A stretch of DNA of 64,000 nucleotides, from positions 2,790,001-2,854,000 of the forward strand of contig NZ_UHIP01000001.1 in NCBI RefSeq assembly GCF_900460245.1. Direction: 5' to 3'. Shown piece after piece: positions 28,791-37,512 of the stretch. Position 1 is the stretch's first letter. Every line of letters starts with the position of its first letter. Both the position numbers and the translations under genes were made by a program. Source of the stretch: Vibrio fluvialis (GTDB lineage Bacteria > Pseudomonadota > Gammaproteobacteria > Enterobacterales > Vibrionaceae). The notes beneath the pieces were generated by a model. The model searched no databases, had not been told where the DNA came from, and worked only from the letters and a program-made list of their open reading frames with translations.

Positions 28791-29852
28791 ATGTTTTTAG
28801 AGCTCGTATTTGTCTTTTTTAGTTCTTTTGCCACTCTTTTCTTAATGAGAAAAGTGGCGAAGAGTATTGGTTTAGTTGACAAACCCAATGCAAGGAAACT
28901 GCATGAAGGGGCAGTTCCCCTTGTAGGTGGCATCTCAACCTGCTTAGTTATTACACAATTTTTGACCTTCAGACCCGACACCATTCAGTACAGTGAGCTT
29001 TTCGTTGCTTCCATATCGCTGCTTACCTTGATTGGTGCGTTAGATGATAAATTTGATTTAAGCGTGAAATTGCGAATCGGTATTCAGGCGCTATTGTCTA
29101 TCATTATGATGAAAGTGACAGGCATAGAACTGCATAGCTTAGGGAACTTATTTGGATTTGGTTATATATATTTAGGCTGGTTTGGATCAACAGTCACAGT
29201 GATCGCTGTCATTGCTGCAATTAACGCCTTTAACATGGTGGATGGCATCGATGGTTTACTTGGTGGGTTGTCTATTGTCACTTTCGGCGCCATAGCAATT
29301 CTTCTAAATGTCGGAAGTCTGCACGGATTAGCTTACTTGTGCGTACTTTTTATTGTAGCAATGCTGCCATATATCTTTATGAATTTAGGAATTTTGGGGC
29401 GCGCAAGAAAAGTATTCATGGGTGATGCGGGTAGTATGATGATAGGTTTTACTGTTATTTGGTTACTTCTAGGTGCTAGCCAAATAGGTAAGCAGCCGCC
29501 AATGAGACCAGTTACAGCTCTTTGGTTAATCGCAGTGCCGTTGATGGATATGGCCGCGATCATGATTCGTCGTATTCGTAGGGGGGACTCCCCGTTCAAA
29601 CCAGATAGAGAACATTTACATCACATTTTTCAACGGTTGGGGCTGAGTTCAAAGCAAACGTTAGTAGTAATCTGCTCTATTGCTGTAGCTTTCGCTACTT
29701 TTGGTATTTATGGTGAAGCTATGAATATTAGCGAAGCCACTATGCTTTACTTATTTATTGCTTGTTTTTTGATTTATGCAACCATTCTTAACTATATTTG
29801 GCGAATCACGACTTATATTAGAAACAAGTTTAGAAATTTAGCTAATATTTGA
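28791..29852 (+). CDS. wecA: WecA-like UDP-GlcNAc:undecaprenyl-phosphate GlcNAc-1-P transferase
   Basis: A 353-residue polytopic inner-membrane enzyme of the MraY/WecA family. It carries GALDDKFDLS (Asp-Asp Mg2+ site), AAINAFNMVDGIDGLLGG, RKVFMGDAGSMMIGF and the sugar-recognition motif EHLHHIFQRLG typical of WecA. WecA moves GlcNAc-1-P to undecaprenyl phosphate, which starts a repeat unit. It lies on the opposite strand to the sugar operon, ending tail to tail with it, and is the first gene after rjg. No clear ribosome site precedes the ATG, which suggests modest expression. Confidence 0.9.
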   Translation: MFLELVFVFFSSFATLFLMRKVAKSIGLVDKPNARKLHEGAVPLVGGISTCLVITQFLTFRPDTIQYSELFVASISLLTLIGALDDKFDLSVKLRIGIQALLSIIMMKVTGIELHSLGNLFGFGYIYLGWFGSTVTVIAVIAAINAFNMVDGIDGLLGGLSIVTFGAIAILLNVGSLHGLAYLCVLFIVAMLPYIFMNLGILGRARKVFMGDAGSMMIGFTVIWLLLGASQIGKQPPMRPVTALWLIAVPLMDMAAIMIRRIRRGDSPFKPDREHLHHIFQRLGLSSKQTLVVICSIAVAFATFGIYGEAMNISEATMLYLFIACFLIYATILNYIWRITTYIRNKFRNLANI

Positions 29853-29862
29853 CACAAAATCT

Positions 29863-29895
29863 AAAAAGAAAGCTCAAAAAGAGCTTTCTTTTTTT
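29863..29895. terminator. Bidirectional terminator between wecA and the sugar operon
   Basis: AAAAAGAAAGCTC, loop AAAAA, GAGCTTTCTTTTTTT. The flanking A and T runs allow it to work in both directions. It overlaps the wbuC stop codon, so it ends the long minus-strand operon as well as wecA. Confidence 0.9.
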
Positions 29896-30298
29896 ACCAT
29901 TCAGGAAAAACCTTACTCATATTAGGATTGAATGGGCCTTCTTTTATTTCAAGCATAATCGCTTTATCAGAAATACATTCTACGCTATGTATATCATTAG
30001 GGAAAAACTCAATAGCTCGCGTCTTATTCCCATCTCCAACAAAAACTGTTTTTCTTACAGTACCGTCTGAATTGTACAAGCAAACCTTAATTTCCCCCTC
30101 AAGAACAAAGAAGTTTTCCCATTGATTATCTTGAGAATGAAAATGAGGCTCAACATAACTTCCTTTCAACAATGCAATAAACAAACGTTGCACTTTTTCA
30201 TCAAAACTACCGTGTAAATTGTGGTGACTTCTTTTCCGCGGTGATTCTCTGGCATCTTGGTACATCAAATCGAATAAGTCGCTGTTAAACTCTCTCAT
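29894..30298 (-). CDS. wbuC: WbuC-family cupin metalloprotein
   Basis: A 134-residue single-domain cupin of the WbuC family, found at the end of O-antigen loci that make L-FucNAc, as in E. coli O26. The metal-binding half is seen in YVEPHFHSQDNQWENFFVLE and the second half in FFPNDIHSVE. Its function is unproven; a role in sugar synthesis or modification is inferred from context. It is the last gene of the operon, overlaps the wbuB end by 14 bases, and has a GGAG site seven bases before the ATG. Confidence 0.87.
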   Translation of the reverse strand: MREFNSDLFDLMYQDARESPRKRSHHNLHGSFDEKVQRLFIALLKGSYVEPHFHSQDNQWENFFVLEGEIKVCLYNSDGTVRKTVFVGDGNKTRAIEFFPNDIHSVECISDKAIMLEIKEGPFNPNMSKVFPEW

Positions 30299-31496
30299 GA
30301 TTTATCTCCAAATTTGACACTATGCTTTTCTCTGCACTTTCTACTGAGAATTCAGCACACAAGAGTTTATACCCACCATCCCCTAAATTTCGTCTAAGAT
30401 CAGTGCTGTAATACAAAGAAATTGCATTTTCTAAAAGAGCTTCATCCTCACCATTAATCGTAATATATCCCGCTGAATTATCATTAACTAAGTCAAGAAG
30501 ATCATTACCTTGATTCACACTTCCTAAAATAGGAATAGCTTGAACCATATATCCCAAGAGTTTACCAGGGAAATTATGAGAAGTATGTTTAGATGAAAGT
30601 GAGAACAACCCAACATCAATAGAAGAAAGTATATCTCTAAATTCACTCTGATTAACTGATGGAAGATAAGAAAAATTCTCTAATTTCAAATCTTTAGCCA
30701 TATCAAGAATCAAATCAACCTCATCACCTTGGCCGACAAATAGAAAATGAGCATCTTTATATTGTTTCATATTATTCGCTAGGCGCATAAGGTTAGCCAT
30801 GTCTTGAGCGTGCCCTATATTTCCACCATAGAAATAAACAATCTTGTTTTTTATATTGAGCTTTTCTCTAATCTCATTTTTCCTCAATGAATTATATGGA
30901 GACAAACAAGCCCAATTACGTAATATTTCTACAGGAAAATCCTTTCCATGATAACGTTCAAATAATTCTTTATTTTTCTCCGACATCACACCAATCATAT
31001 CCGCCGAATTATATGAACGCCGTTCAAAATATCGAAAATATTTTTCAATCAAAGAGCCTTGCTTAATCATCCCAGCATCAATCGCCCATTGCGGAAAAAA
31101 ATCTCGAAGAACCAAGTAGGATGGACATTTACAGCGTTTTTTAATTTTACTGACCAAATCACCAAAGAATATGGATGGAGAGTAGTACACCACACCATCA
31201 AAAGTATTCTTGGAAATTTGACCTCGAATAGCTTTCCACGCAAGAAAAGACAACAATGTTTCATTGATCGCTCGTTTTACTTTACCAACATCTTTGATTT
31301 TTCCGGCACGAAAGCGCCAAACTTCCACCCCATCAAAGTCTGTGATCTCTAGTATTTTTTCAATACGATCATCTGGAGTAATCACCGTAACATAATGACC
31401 AGATTCAACGAGTTGTTTCGCCAGATCATGAAACATTTTTGCCCCAACTCTAGTGCTTTGGGGCAAGTAATCGTCAATAATTAAAGCTAATCGCAT
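30285..31496 (-). CDS. wbuB: Glycosyltransferase family 4, WbuB-like (L-FucNAc transferase)
   Basis: A 403-residue GT-B enzyme of family GT4. The N-terminus MRLALIIDDYLPQSTRVGAK and the donor-site region FPGKLLGYMVQAIPI match the WbuB type. In E. coli O26-like loci WbuB follows fnlABC and is assigned to transfer of N-acetyl-L-fucosamine; the same order fnlA-fnlB-fnlC-wbuB-wbuC here supports that assignment. Its start overlaps the fnlC stop (TAATG). No membrane segment is present, so it acts at the cytoplasmic face. Confidence 0.85.
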   Translation of the reverse strand: MRLALIIDDYLPQSTRVGAKMFHDLAKQLVESGHYVTVITPDDRIEKILEITDFDGVEVWRFRAGKIKDVGKVKRAINETLLSFLAWKAIRGQISKNTFDGVVYYSPSIFFGDLVSKIKKRCKCPSYLVLRDFFPQWAIDAGMIKQGSLIEKYFRYFERRSYNSADMIGVMSEKNKELFERYHGKDFPVEILRNWACLSPYNSLRKNEIREKLNIKNKIVYFYGGNIGHAQDMANLMRLANNMKQYKDAHFLFVGQGDEVDLILDMAKDLKLENFSYLPSVNQSEFRDILSSIDVGLFSLSSKHTSHNFPGKLLGYMVQAIPILGSVNQGNDLLDLVNDNSAGYITINGEDEALLENAISLYYSTDLRRNLGDGGYKLLCAEFSVESAEKSIVSNLEINHERV

Positions 31497-32626
31497 TAAT
31501 ATTCTTTCCAGACAACTCTTTTAACGTAATCAGTATAAGAATGAATAATACGTACAACCTTATCCGAAACATTAGGCATGCTGTAGTCGTAAACTTGTCT
31601 TAGTAAACGTTCTTCACCTGCAGGTTGAGTTTCCAGAATCTTCAAACCCTGCATGACTCGCTCGGAAGATAAGCCAACCATCATAACTGAAGCCTCTTCC
31701 ATCCCTTCAGGCCTTTCATGCGCCTCACGAAGATTCAATGCAGGAAAGTTCATGATTGATGATTCTTCATTAATCGTTCCGCTGTCAGAAAGAACCGCTC
31801 TAGCATTTTTCTGCAAGTGGTTATAGTCGTGAAAGCCAAGTGGCTTTAACAACTGAATGTTTGGATGGAAACGAATACCCTGAGCTTCAATACGATTACG
31901 AGTACGCGGATGCGTTGAGACAATCACTGGCAGTCCATATTGCTGTGCAACTGTATTGAGCGATTCAGCTAGTTTTGCTAGCTGCTTGGGCGAATCAACA
32001 TTTTCTTCTCGATGCGCACTAACGACAAAAAATTGGCCCTTTTTGAGACCTAGACGGGTAAGCACGTCTGAGGCATCGATTTGAGGCATATAGTGAGACA
32101 ATACCTCAAACATTGGGCTTCCCGTTTTGATCACACGATCAGCAGGTAGTCCCTCTGCCAACAGATAGTCACGAGCAATCGTACTGTAGGTTAAGTTGAT
32201 ATCAGCAGTGTGATCGACAATACGACGATTCGTTTCTTCAGGAACTCGCTGATCGAAGCATCGGTTTCCAGCTTCCATATGGAAGATTGGAACCTTTCTT
32301 CTCTTTGCCGGTAATGCAGAAATACAAGAGTTGGTATCACCAAGCACTAACATTGCCTCTGGCTGTACTTCTTCAAGAACCTGATCGACCTTAATAATAA
32401 CCTGACCTATAGTTTCTGCTGCATTCTTGCCTGCAGCATTAAGGAAGTAGTCTGGCTTTCTTACACCTAAATCGTTAAAAAAAACTTCATTCAGTTCAAA
32501 ATCATAATTTTGCCCAGTATGAACCAGAATATGCTCGCAATGTTCGTCGAGCTTGGCCAACACACGCGATAAACGAATAATTTCGGGACGAGTCCCCACC
32601 ACTGACATGACTTTCATTTTTTTCAT
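31496..32626 (-). CDS. fnlC: UDP-L-FucNAc-forming 2-epimerase (FnlC/WbjD)
   Basis: A 376-residue enzyme of the UDP-GlcNAc 2-epimerase fold (VVGTRPEIIRLSRVLAKL, HTGQNYDFELNEVFF, VVSAHREENVDSP, LSDSGTINEESSIM). It catalyses the last step of the UDP-L-FucNAc pathway, C2 epimerisation of UDP-2-acetamido-2,6-dideoxy-L-talose. The neighbouring fnlA and fnlB, rather than mannosamine genes, distinguish it from the plain WecB/MnaA type. It is followed directly by wbuB. Confidence 0.9.
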   Translation of the reverse strand: MKKMKVMSVVGTRPEIIRLSRVLAKLDEHCEHILVHTGQNYDFELNEVFFNDLGVRKPDYFLNAAGKNAAETIGQVIIKVDQVLEEVQPEAMLVLGDTNSCISALPAKRRKVPIFHMEAGNRCFDQRVPEETNRRIVDHTADINLTYSTIARDYLLAEGLPADRVIKTGSPMFEVLSHYMPQIDASDVLTRLGLKKGQFFVVSAHREENVDSPKQLAKLAESLNTVAQQYGLPVIVSTHPRTRNRIEAQGIRFHPNIQLLKPLGFHDYNHLQKNARAVLSDSGTINEESSIMNFPALNLREAHERPEGMEEASVMMVGLSSERVMQGLKILETQPAGEERLLRQVYDYSMPNVSDKVVRIIHSYTDYVKRVVWKEY

Positions 32627-32644
32627 TACTAAAATCTCTTTTCG

Positions 32645-33748
32645 CTACAGTAGCCTTGCAAAGGTATCAGGAGCTTCTCGATCAAAAATTTCATTTGCCC
32701 ACAACATAACAATTAACTCTTCTTGTCCAGAATTTGTAATATCATGGGACCATCCCGGTACTGTTTCTACGACTCTGAGCTCATCAGACGAAACCGCCAA
32801 CTCGTAGCGCTCACCAGTAGCAATATTTTCAAATTTGAACAATGCCGAACCTTTAATAACAAGAAATTTTTCATTCTTGGAGTGATGATAATGACCGCCT
32901 CGAGTAATACCTGGATGTGCAGTAAAAAACGAAAACTGTCCAGAGTCTTTGGTCTTGAGCATTTCACAAAATGTGCCCCGCTCATCGGTATACCCGGGAA
33001 TTTGATAACTGAACTGCGCTGGAGAAAAATAGCTCAAGTACGTCGAGTACAATGCTCGTGTGAATCCTGTTCCAACGTTCTCTGTAACCAAATTACTACG
33101 GCTCTCTTTAAACGACATAAGAAGCTCGGCTACTTCACCAACCGTCACCAAATACTCTGGAGAAACGGTTTGATAACCTGATGACATTCCACTATCAACC
33201 AGAGAGATTAATGACTTACAAACGTCATCAATATATACCAAGGTGACTTCAGCCTTAGGATCATGGATGTTGATAGCGACATCGTTAGCGATGTTGTGAC
33301 AAAACGTTGCTACAAATGAGTTGTAGTTAGGTCGGCACCATTTACCGAATACATTAGGGAAACGATAGATATAGAATGGTGCATTAGATTGTTTACCGTA
33401 CCGCTCAACAATCGCCTCTGCTTCTGCCTTGCTGGCTCCATACAAATTGTCTCTATCTGCCTGTGTCGAGGAACTCAACACAATTGGAACTTGGCGCCCT
33501 GTCTTGTGTAACTCGGAAACAATAAACTGAGTTAAATCAGAGTTACCCGTTTTAAACTCATTGTCGTTGGTAGGCCTATTGATTCCAGCCAAGTGAAAGA
33601 CGAAATCTGCTTTTGAAAGGGCAGTTTCAAAATCAGCCTTGGATGTCGTACGATCAATACGAATTACATCCTTAAAGCCAGATTCATCCAACATTGAACA
33701 TAAATTTTTGCCAATAAATCCATTGGCCCCTGTGACGACTATGTTCAT
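32645..33748 (-). CDS. fnlB: UDP-6-deoxy-L-hexosulose reductase with cupin domain (FnlB/WbjC)
   Basis: A 367-residue two-domain protein. An N-terminal SDR/Rossmann domain (VVTGANGFIGKNLC; catalytic YGASK) performs the second step of UDP-L-FucNAc synthesis, and a C-terminal cupin-like domain (about 250-360, HPGITRGGHYHHSKNEKFLV) is fused, as in WbjC. Two ATG codons lie at the fnlA junction; the one at 33748, just after the fnlA stop, gives the family N-terminus MNIVVTGANG, while 33757 would add three residues. Confidence 0.9.
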   Translation of the reverse strand: MNIVVTGANGFIGKNLCSMLDESGFKDVIRIDRTTSKADFETALSKADFVFHLAGINRPTNDNEFKTGNSDLTQFIVSELHKTGRQVPIVLSSSTQADRDNLYGASKAEAEAIVERYGKQSNAPFYIYRFPNVFGKWCRPNYNSFVATFCHNIANDVAINIHDPKAEVTLVYIDDVCKSLISLVDSGMSSGYQTVSPEYLVTVGEVAELLMSFKESRSNLVTENVGTGFTRALYSTYLSYFSPAQFSYQIPGYTDERGTFCEMLKTKDSGQFSFFTAHPGITRGGHYHHSKNEKFLVIKGSALFKFENIATGERYELAVSSDELRVVETVPGWSHDITNSGQEELIVMLWANEIFDREAPDTFARLL

Positions 33749-33749
33749 A

Positions 33750-34784
33750 TCATGCATCCAGTTCGTATTCTTCACCAGCACACATGGCTCGAATAAACGG
33801 AAGTTTCATAAGTAGGGACTTCATACCCTCAACATCCAGTCGTTCAGTGTTGTGCGAGTTATAATCTTCCATTTGCGAAATTCTTGCATCGCCATCTTCT
33901 ACATATTTACCGTAGTTTAGATCTCTTAGGTCTGGTGGAACACGATAGTAGTCTCCCATATCGACCGCAGCGACCATTTCTTCTCGGCTTAACAGCGCCT
34001 CAAAGAGCTTCTCACCGTGACGAGTGCCGATGACATTGATTGGATGCTCTTTTACTCCAAGTAGCTCTCGTAGCGCTTGAGCTAATGTTTCAACAGTAGC
34101 TGCTGGAGCTTTTTGAACAAAAATGTCGCCGTTCGTACCATGTTCAAATGCGTAAAGAACCAAATCAACCGCATCTTCCAAAGTCATCATAAAACGAGTC
34201 ATCGATGGATCAGTAATCGTCATCGGCTTATCTGATTTAATCAAATCGACAAAAAGAGGAATAACAGAACCTCTTGACGCCATTACGTTTCCATATCGAG
34301 TACCACAAATTACGGTTTTCGTTGCATCAACATTACGAGATTTAGCAACCATTACTTTTTCCATCATCGCTTTGGAAATGCCCATCGCGTTAATTGGGTA
34401 AACAGCCTTATCTGTACTCAGACAAACCACGCGTTTAACCTGGTTAGTAATTGCAGCTTCTAGTACATTCTCAGTACCGAGAACGTTCGTCTTTACAGCC
34501 TCCATTGGATGGAACTCACAAGAAGGAACCTGTTTCAATGCTGCTGCGTGGTAGATAAAGTCAACACCGCGAGTTGCAGTCAATACACTGTTATAGTCGC
34601 GAACGTCGCCAATATAGAATTTTAGCTTGGGGTTATTGTATTTTTTGCGCATATCATCTTGCTTCTTCTCGTCACGAGAAAAAACTCGAATCTCTTTAAT
34701 ATCCGTTTCTAGGAATCTATTTAAAACCGCATTACCAAACGACCCAGTGCCACCTGTTATCAATAAAACTTTATTACTAAACAT
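33750..34784 (-). CDS. fnlA: UDP-GlcNAc 4,6-dehydratase/5-epimerase (FnlA/WbjB)
   Basis: A 344-residue SDR enzyme that starts UDP-L-FucNAc synthesis from UDP-GlcNAc. The Rossmann motif reads LITGGTGSFGNAVLNRF. The active-site segment is VYPINAMGISKAMMEKV: Met occupies the usual Tyr position of YxxxK, as known for the FlaA1/CapE-type dehydratases. The set fnlA-fnlB-fnlC is contiguous with gaps of at most 18 bases. Ten bases separate it from the asparagine-synthase-like gene upstream. Confidence 0.92.
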   Translation of the reverse strand: MFSNKVLLITGGTGSFGNAVLNRFLETDIKEIRVFSRDEKKQDDMRKKYNNPKLKFYIGDVRDYNSVLTATRGVDFIYHAAALKQVPSCEFHPMEAVKTNVLGTENVLEAAITNQVKRVVCLSTDKAVYPINAMGISKAMMEKVMVAKSRNVDATKTVICGTRYGNVMASRGSVIPLFVDLIKSDKPMTITDPSMTRFMMTLEDAVDLVLYAFEHGTNGDIFVQKAPAATVETLAQALRELLGVKEHPINVIGTRHGEKLFEALLSREEMVAAVDMGDYYRVPPDLRDLNYGKYVEDGDARISQMEDYNSHNTERLDVEGMKSLLMKLPFIRAMCAGEEYELDA

Positions 34785-34794
34785 ATCTATCTAC

Positions 34795-36399
34795 CTAATT
34801 AATATCTTTATATTTCAAATAACTTGCCAACGTATGAAGCTGAAAAAAATAAGCAGTCTTACCATTCCTAGGAGACATGCTCTTGTACCACTGAACAGCC
34901 GAACTACTAGTAATGCCGATATCACTCAAAATATTAAGGTCTTCATCTATCTGGCCTTTACATTTCAATGAATAGTACAAATTATAATGAGCTTCCGACT
35001 GATATTTATTTTTATAAACAATTCTACCACAAGTTAGCCTAGAAATAACCAACGATAAAAAATTATCAACTCTAAATCGAAAACTCTCGACTAATTTGCT
35101 CAATCCTTCTTTTTGAGAGAATCCTTTCCCATCAATCATTTGTCTAGAAGACAACGAATACAAGTTGCCGCCGTTCAATCTTGTCAAAAGGAGATCAGAG
35201 ATACGTTTATTGGCGCGATAAGTTAATGGCAAAGAAAAGACCAGTTTCATAAGTTTATAGTCACAATAAGGCAAAAGTGTTTTACAAATCCTATTTTGTT
35301 GAAACGCTAAACTGATATGGAACTTTTGATTCCTCTCAAAAATATATTTGTATTCATCTTTAGATGAAAAATTTTGGTTATCATCAAATGAATGAAATAC
35401 ATTTTCAATGTCTAATAATATTTCATCCTTAATCTTCTCATCCAAAAACTCTAGACCTTTAACGGCTCTAGACCAAGAATCCAATCCGGATAACTTATTA
35501 TTTTCTGTTGCCCATCCAAATATCGCATCAGTATAATAATTGGATATTTGAATATAATTAGAATTTACATTTTTCAACTGTTCAAGACAGCTTAATATAT
35601 GTGAATGATGATAACCTATTTGAGCACCAGAGCTATTAGAGAGAAACTTCAGATAACTATTGTAAGATTCATCACTCAATTTAAAGCCTATAGGTTGAGC
35701 GAATTCAAACTTATCACATACTTTTTTAGCTAGGGAAAATTCTAAACTGTTATCACTAGCAAAAAAAGTGAATGGTTGAACGTTTTTTATACCAACTTTA
35801 TTCAAATAAGCTAATGTAAGTCGACTATCTAGTCCACCGCTAACACCAATCACATAATCTAATTTATTTGAAAATCGTGAGAATATCTCGGTTAACCTTT
35901 CATCTATCCCGTCTAATAATTCATCTGGTGTCTTAGACGAATCGATAAAGAACTCTAACGGTGGCTGACGTATCATATCTACATTTTTATCATCTACTAC
36001 AATTTTATGTAAACACGGCAATTGTTTAATCTGATTAAAGATAGTTCTATCATATATACAGCTGCCAAATAAAAGCGATTCCCACACACCGGTAAAATCA
36101 ACACTGCTGTTGCAGAACTTCGTCAATCGTTCAAAGTTCGAGCAGAGATATAAAAAGTTTTCTTCTTCAATAAAATAAACGGGAATAGTACAAAAAAAGT
36201 CGTTAGATAGAGTAAAGCCAGACTCGGTCTTACTAAAAACTAAACCATGGTGATGGTCATCATCTTGGACGTGGTCAGAGAGAGATAGCTTATATTCATT
36301 GTCACTTAATTTATCTACCTCTAATCCTCCCCAATCCATTTCAACAAATTGTCTTGCTTTGATATCGAACTGAATGAAGAAATCTATTTCATTGTTCAT
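34795..36399 (-). CDS. Asparagine-synthase-like protein with degenerate glutaminase half
   Basis: A 534-residue protein whose second half is an ATP-pyrophosphatase domain with the PP-loop GVSGGLDSRLTLAYL (SGGLDSR at 187-193). Residues 60-130 still resemble the class II glutaminase fold of asparagine synthases (SNDFFCTIPVYF, LLFGSCIYDRTIFNQIKQLP). The catalytic N-terminal Cys2 is absent (the start is MNNEID), so it cannot hydrolyse glutamine in the usual way and may use free ammonia or another nucleophile. Such proteins in capsule loci are suspected to amidate uronic acids or add amino-acid amides. The A+T-rich codon use suggests recent acquisition. The precise function is unknown. Confidence 0.75.
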   Translation of the reverse strand: MNNEIDFFIQFDIKARQFVEMDWGGLEVDKLSDNEYKLSLSDHVQDDDHHHGLVFSKTESGFTLSNDFFCTIPVYFIEEENFLYLCSNFERLTKFCNSSVDFTGVWESLLFGSCIYDRTIFNQIKQLPCLHKIVVDDKNVDMIRQPPLEFFIDSSKTPDELLDGIDERLTEIFSRFSNKLDYVIGVSGGLDSRLTLAYLNKVGIKNVQPFTFFASDNSLEFSLAKKVCDKFEFAQPIGFKLSDESYNSYLKFLSNSSGAQIGYHHSHILSCLEQLKNVNSNYIQISNYYTDAIFGWATENNKLSGLDSWSRAVKGLEFLDEKIKDEILLDIENVFHSFDDNQNFSSKDEYKYIFERNQKFHISLAFQQNRICKTLLPYCDYKLMKLVFSLPLTYRANKRISDLLLTRLNGGNLYSLSSRQMIDGKGFSQKEGLSKLVESFRFRVDNFLSLVISRLTCGRIVYKNKYQSEAHYNLYYSLKCKGQIDEDLNILSDIGITSSSAVQWYKSMSPRNGKTAYFFQLHTLASYLKYKDIN

Positions 36400-36432
36400 T
36401 TTACGTTTAATCCTAAATTGTTCAGAAGATAA

Positions 36433-37512
36433 CTAATCAACCAAAATTTTCAAAATACGCTTAACTAAAGCCTGCTCCGTGAATTTTGCATAGTAACTTT
36501 GCAGATTAACATTCCCGAAAATTTCTATTTCTGTTTTTGTCATATTTTTTATAGAAGAAACTATCGAAGAGGAGCTGCCTACCTTTATAAACCTTCCATT
36601 TATACCATCTTTAAATATATCACAAACACCACCTACATCTGTGACTAAGACTGCACACTTATAACTATAAGCTTCTAAAATAGAAAGCGGCTGTCCCTCA
36701 TCATAAGAAGGTAGGACAAATATATCTGCATTTTCAAACAAACGTGCTTTTTTTTCACCACTCACTACACCATGGTAATTTATCTTAGAGCCTAGCTTAT
36801 TCAGTCTCTCATTTATATGCTTATTGTTGCTAGTTTCTATTGCTCCGGCAATATCAAAATTAAACATATTATCATCAAGTTTTTCAACAGCATCCAAGAA
36901 TTCAAAAATTCCCTTATCCTTCATTAAGTTACTTAAAAATAATACATTTACTTTCTCATCATTAATTTTATCACCTTTATATTCCGGATCCAAAACTCCA
37001 TTCTCACATACTCTAATCTTATTCGCGCTTATAATTTTAGAATGGCTATCTTTTAGTGAGTCACCTAAAACAATGAAGTCATCAACATATTTTAATGACC
37101 ACAAAATTACTTTCCTAACTAGCTTATGAGAACGTTCTAAATAGGAAATAAATTTTGCGCCGTGCATATGAACAATAAGTCGACTTCCAAAAATCTTTGA
37201 CAATAACATTCCTGGAACTAATCTGAGGTAACCATAAGCAGATTGAGGTGGAGTGAAATAACAAATAGACTTTCTATGGTAAAGTAAAAACAAAATCATT
37301 CTGGCAAAATTATACAAAGAGGCGATAAGCGGCACTAATTTTAATTTACCCTGTGAATTTTTGCTTTTTAACCTTCTGGATAATGTTATGTCAAACTTAT
37401 AAACATCAATATCTTTACATAATGATATGTTGCTATAAATAATTTCGTTACTCAGAGACATCCCATGAATAGGCTCAGGAAATGGCCCTATCATTAATAT
37501 TTTATTGTTCAA
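36433..37512 (-). CDS. Glycosyltransferase family 4
   Basis: A 359-residue GT-B glycosyltransferase. The opening KILMIGPFPEPIHGMS and the nucleotide-sugar site DIFVLPSYDEGQPLSILEAY, an EX7E motif, place it in GT4. The sugar transferred is unknown. Translation appears to start at TTG (37512), which overlaps the upstream CgeB-like gene by 11 bases; the next ATG (37494) has no ribosome site and would remove the first six residues. It is strongly A+T-rich like its neighbours. Confidence 0.8.
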   Translation of the reverse strand: MNNKILMIGPFPEPIHGMSLSNEIIYSNISLCKDIDVYKFDITLSRRLKSKNSQGKLKLVPLIASLYNFARMILFLLYHRKSICYFTPPQSAYGYLRLVPGMLLSKIFGSRLIVHMHGAKFISYLERSHKLVRKVILWSLKYVDDFIVLGDSLKDSHSKIISANKIRVCENGVLDPEYKGDKINDEKVNVLFLSNLMKDKGIFEFLDAVEKLDDNMFNFDIAGAIETSNNKHINERLNKLGSKINYHGVVSGEKKARLFENADIFVLPSYDEGQPLSILEAYSYKCAVLVTDVGGVCDIFKDGINGRFIKVGSSSSIVSSIKNMTKTEIEIFGNVNLQSYYAKFTEQALVKRILKILVD

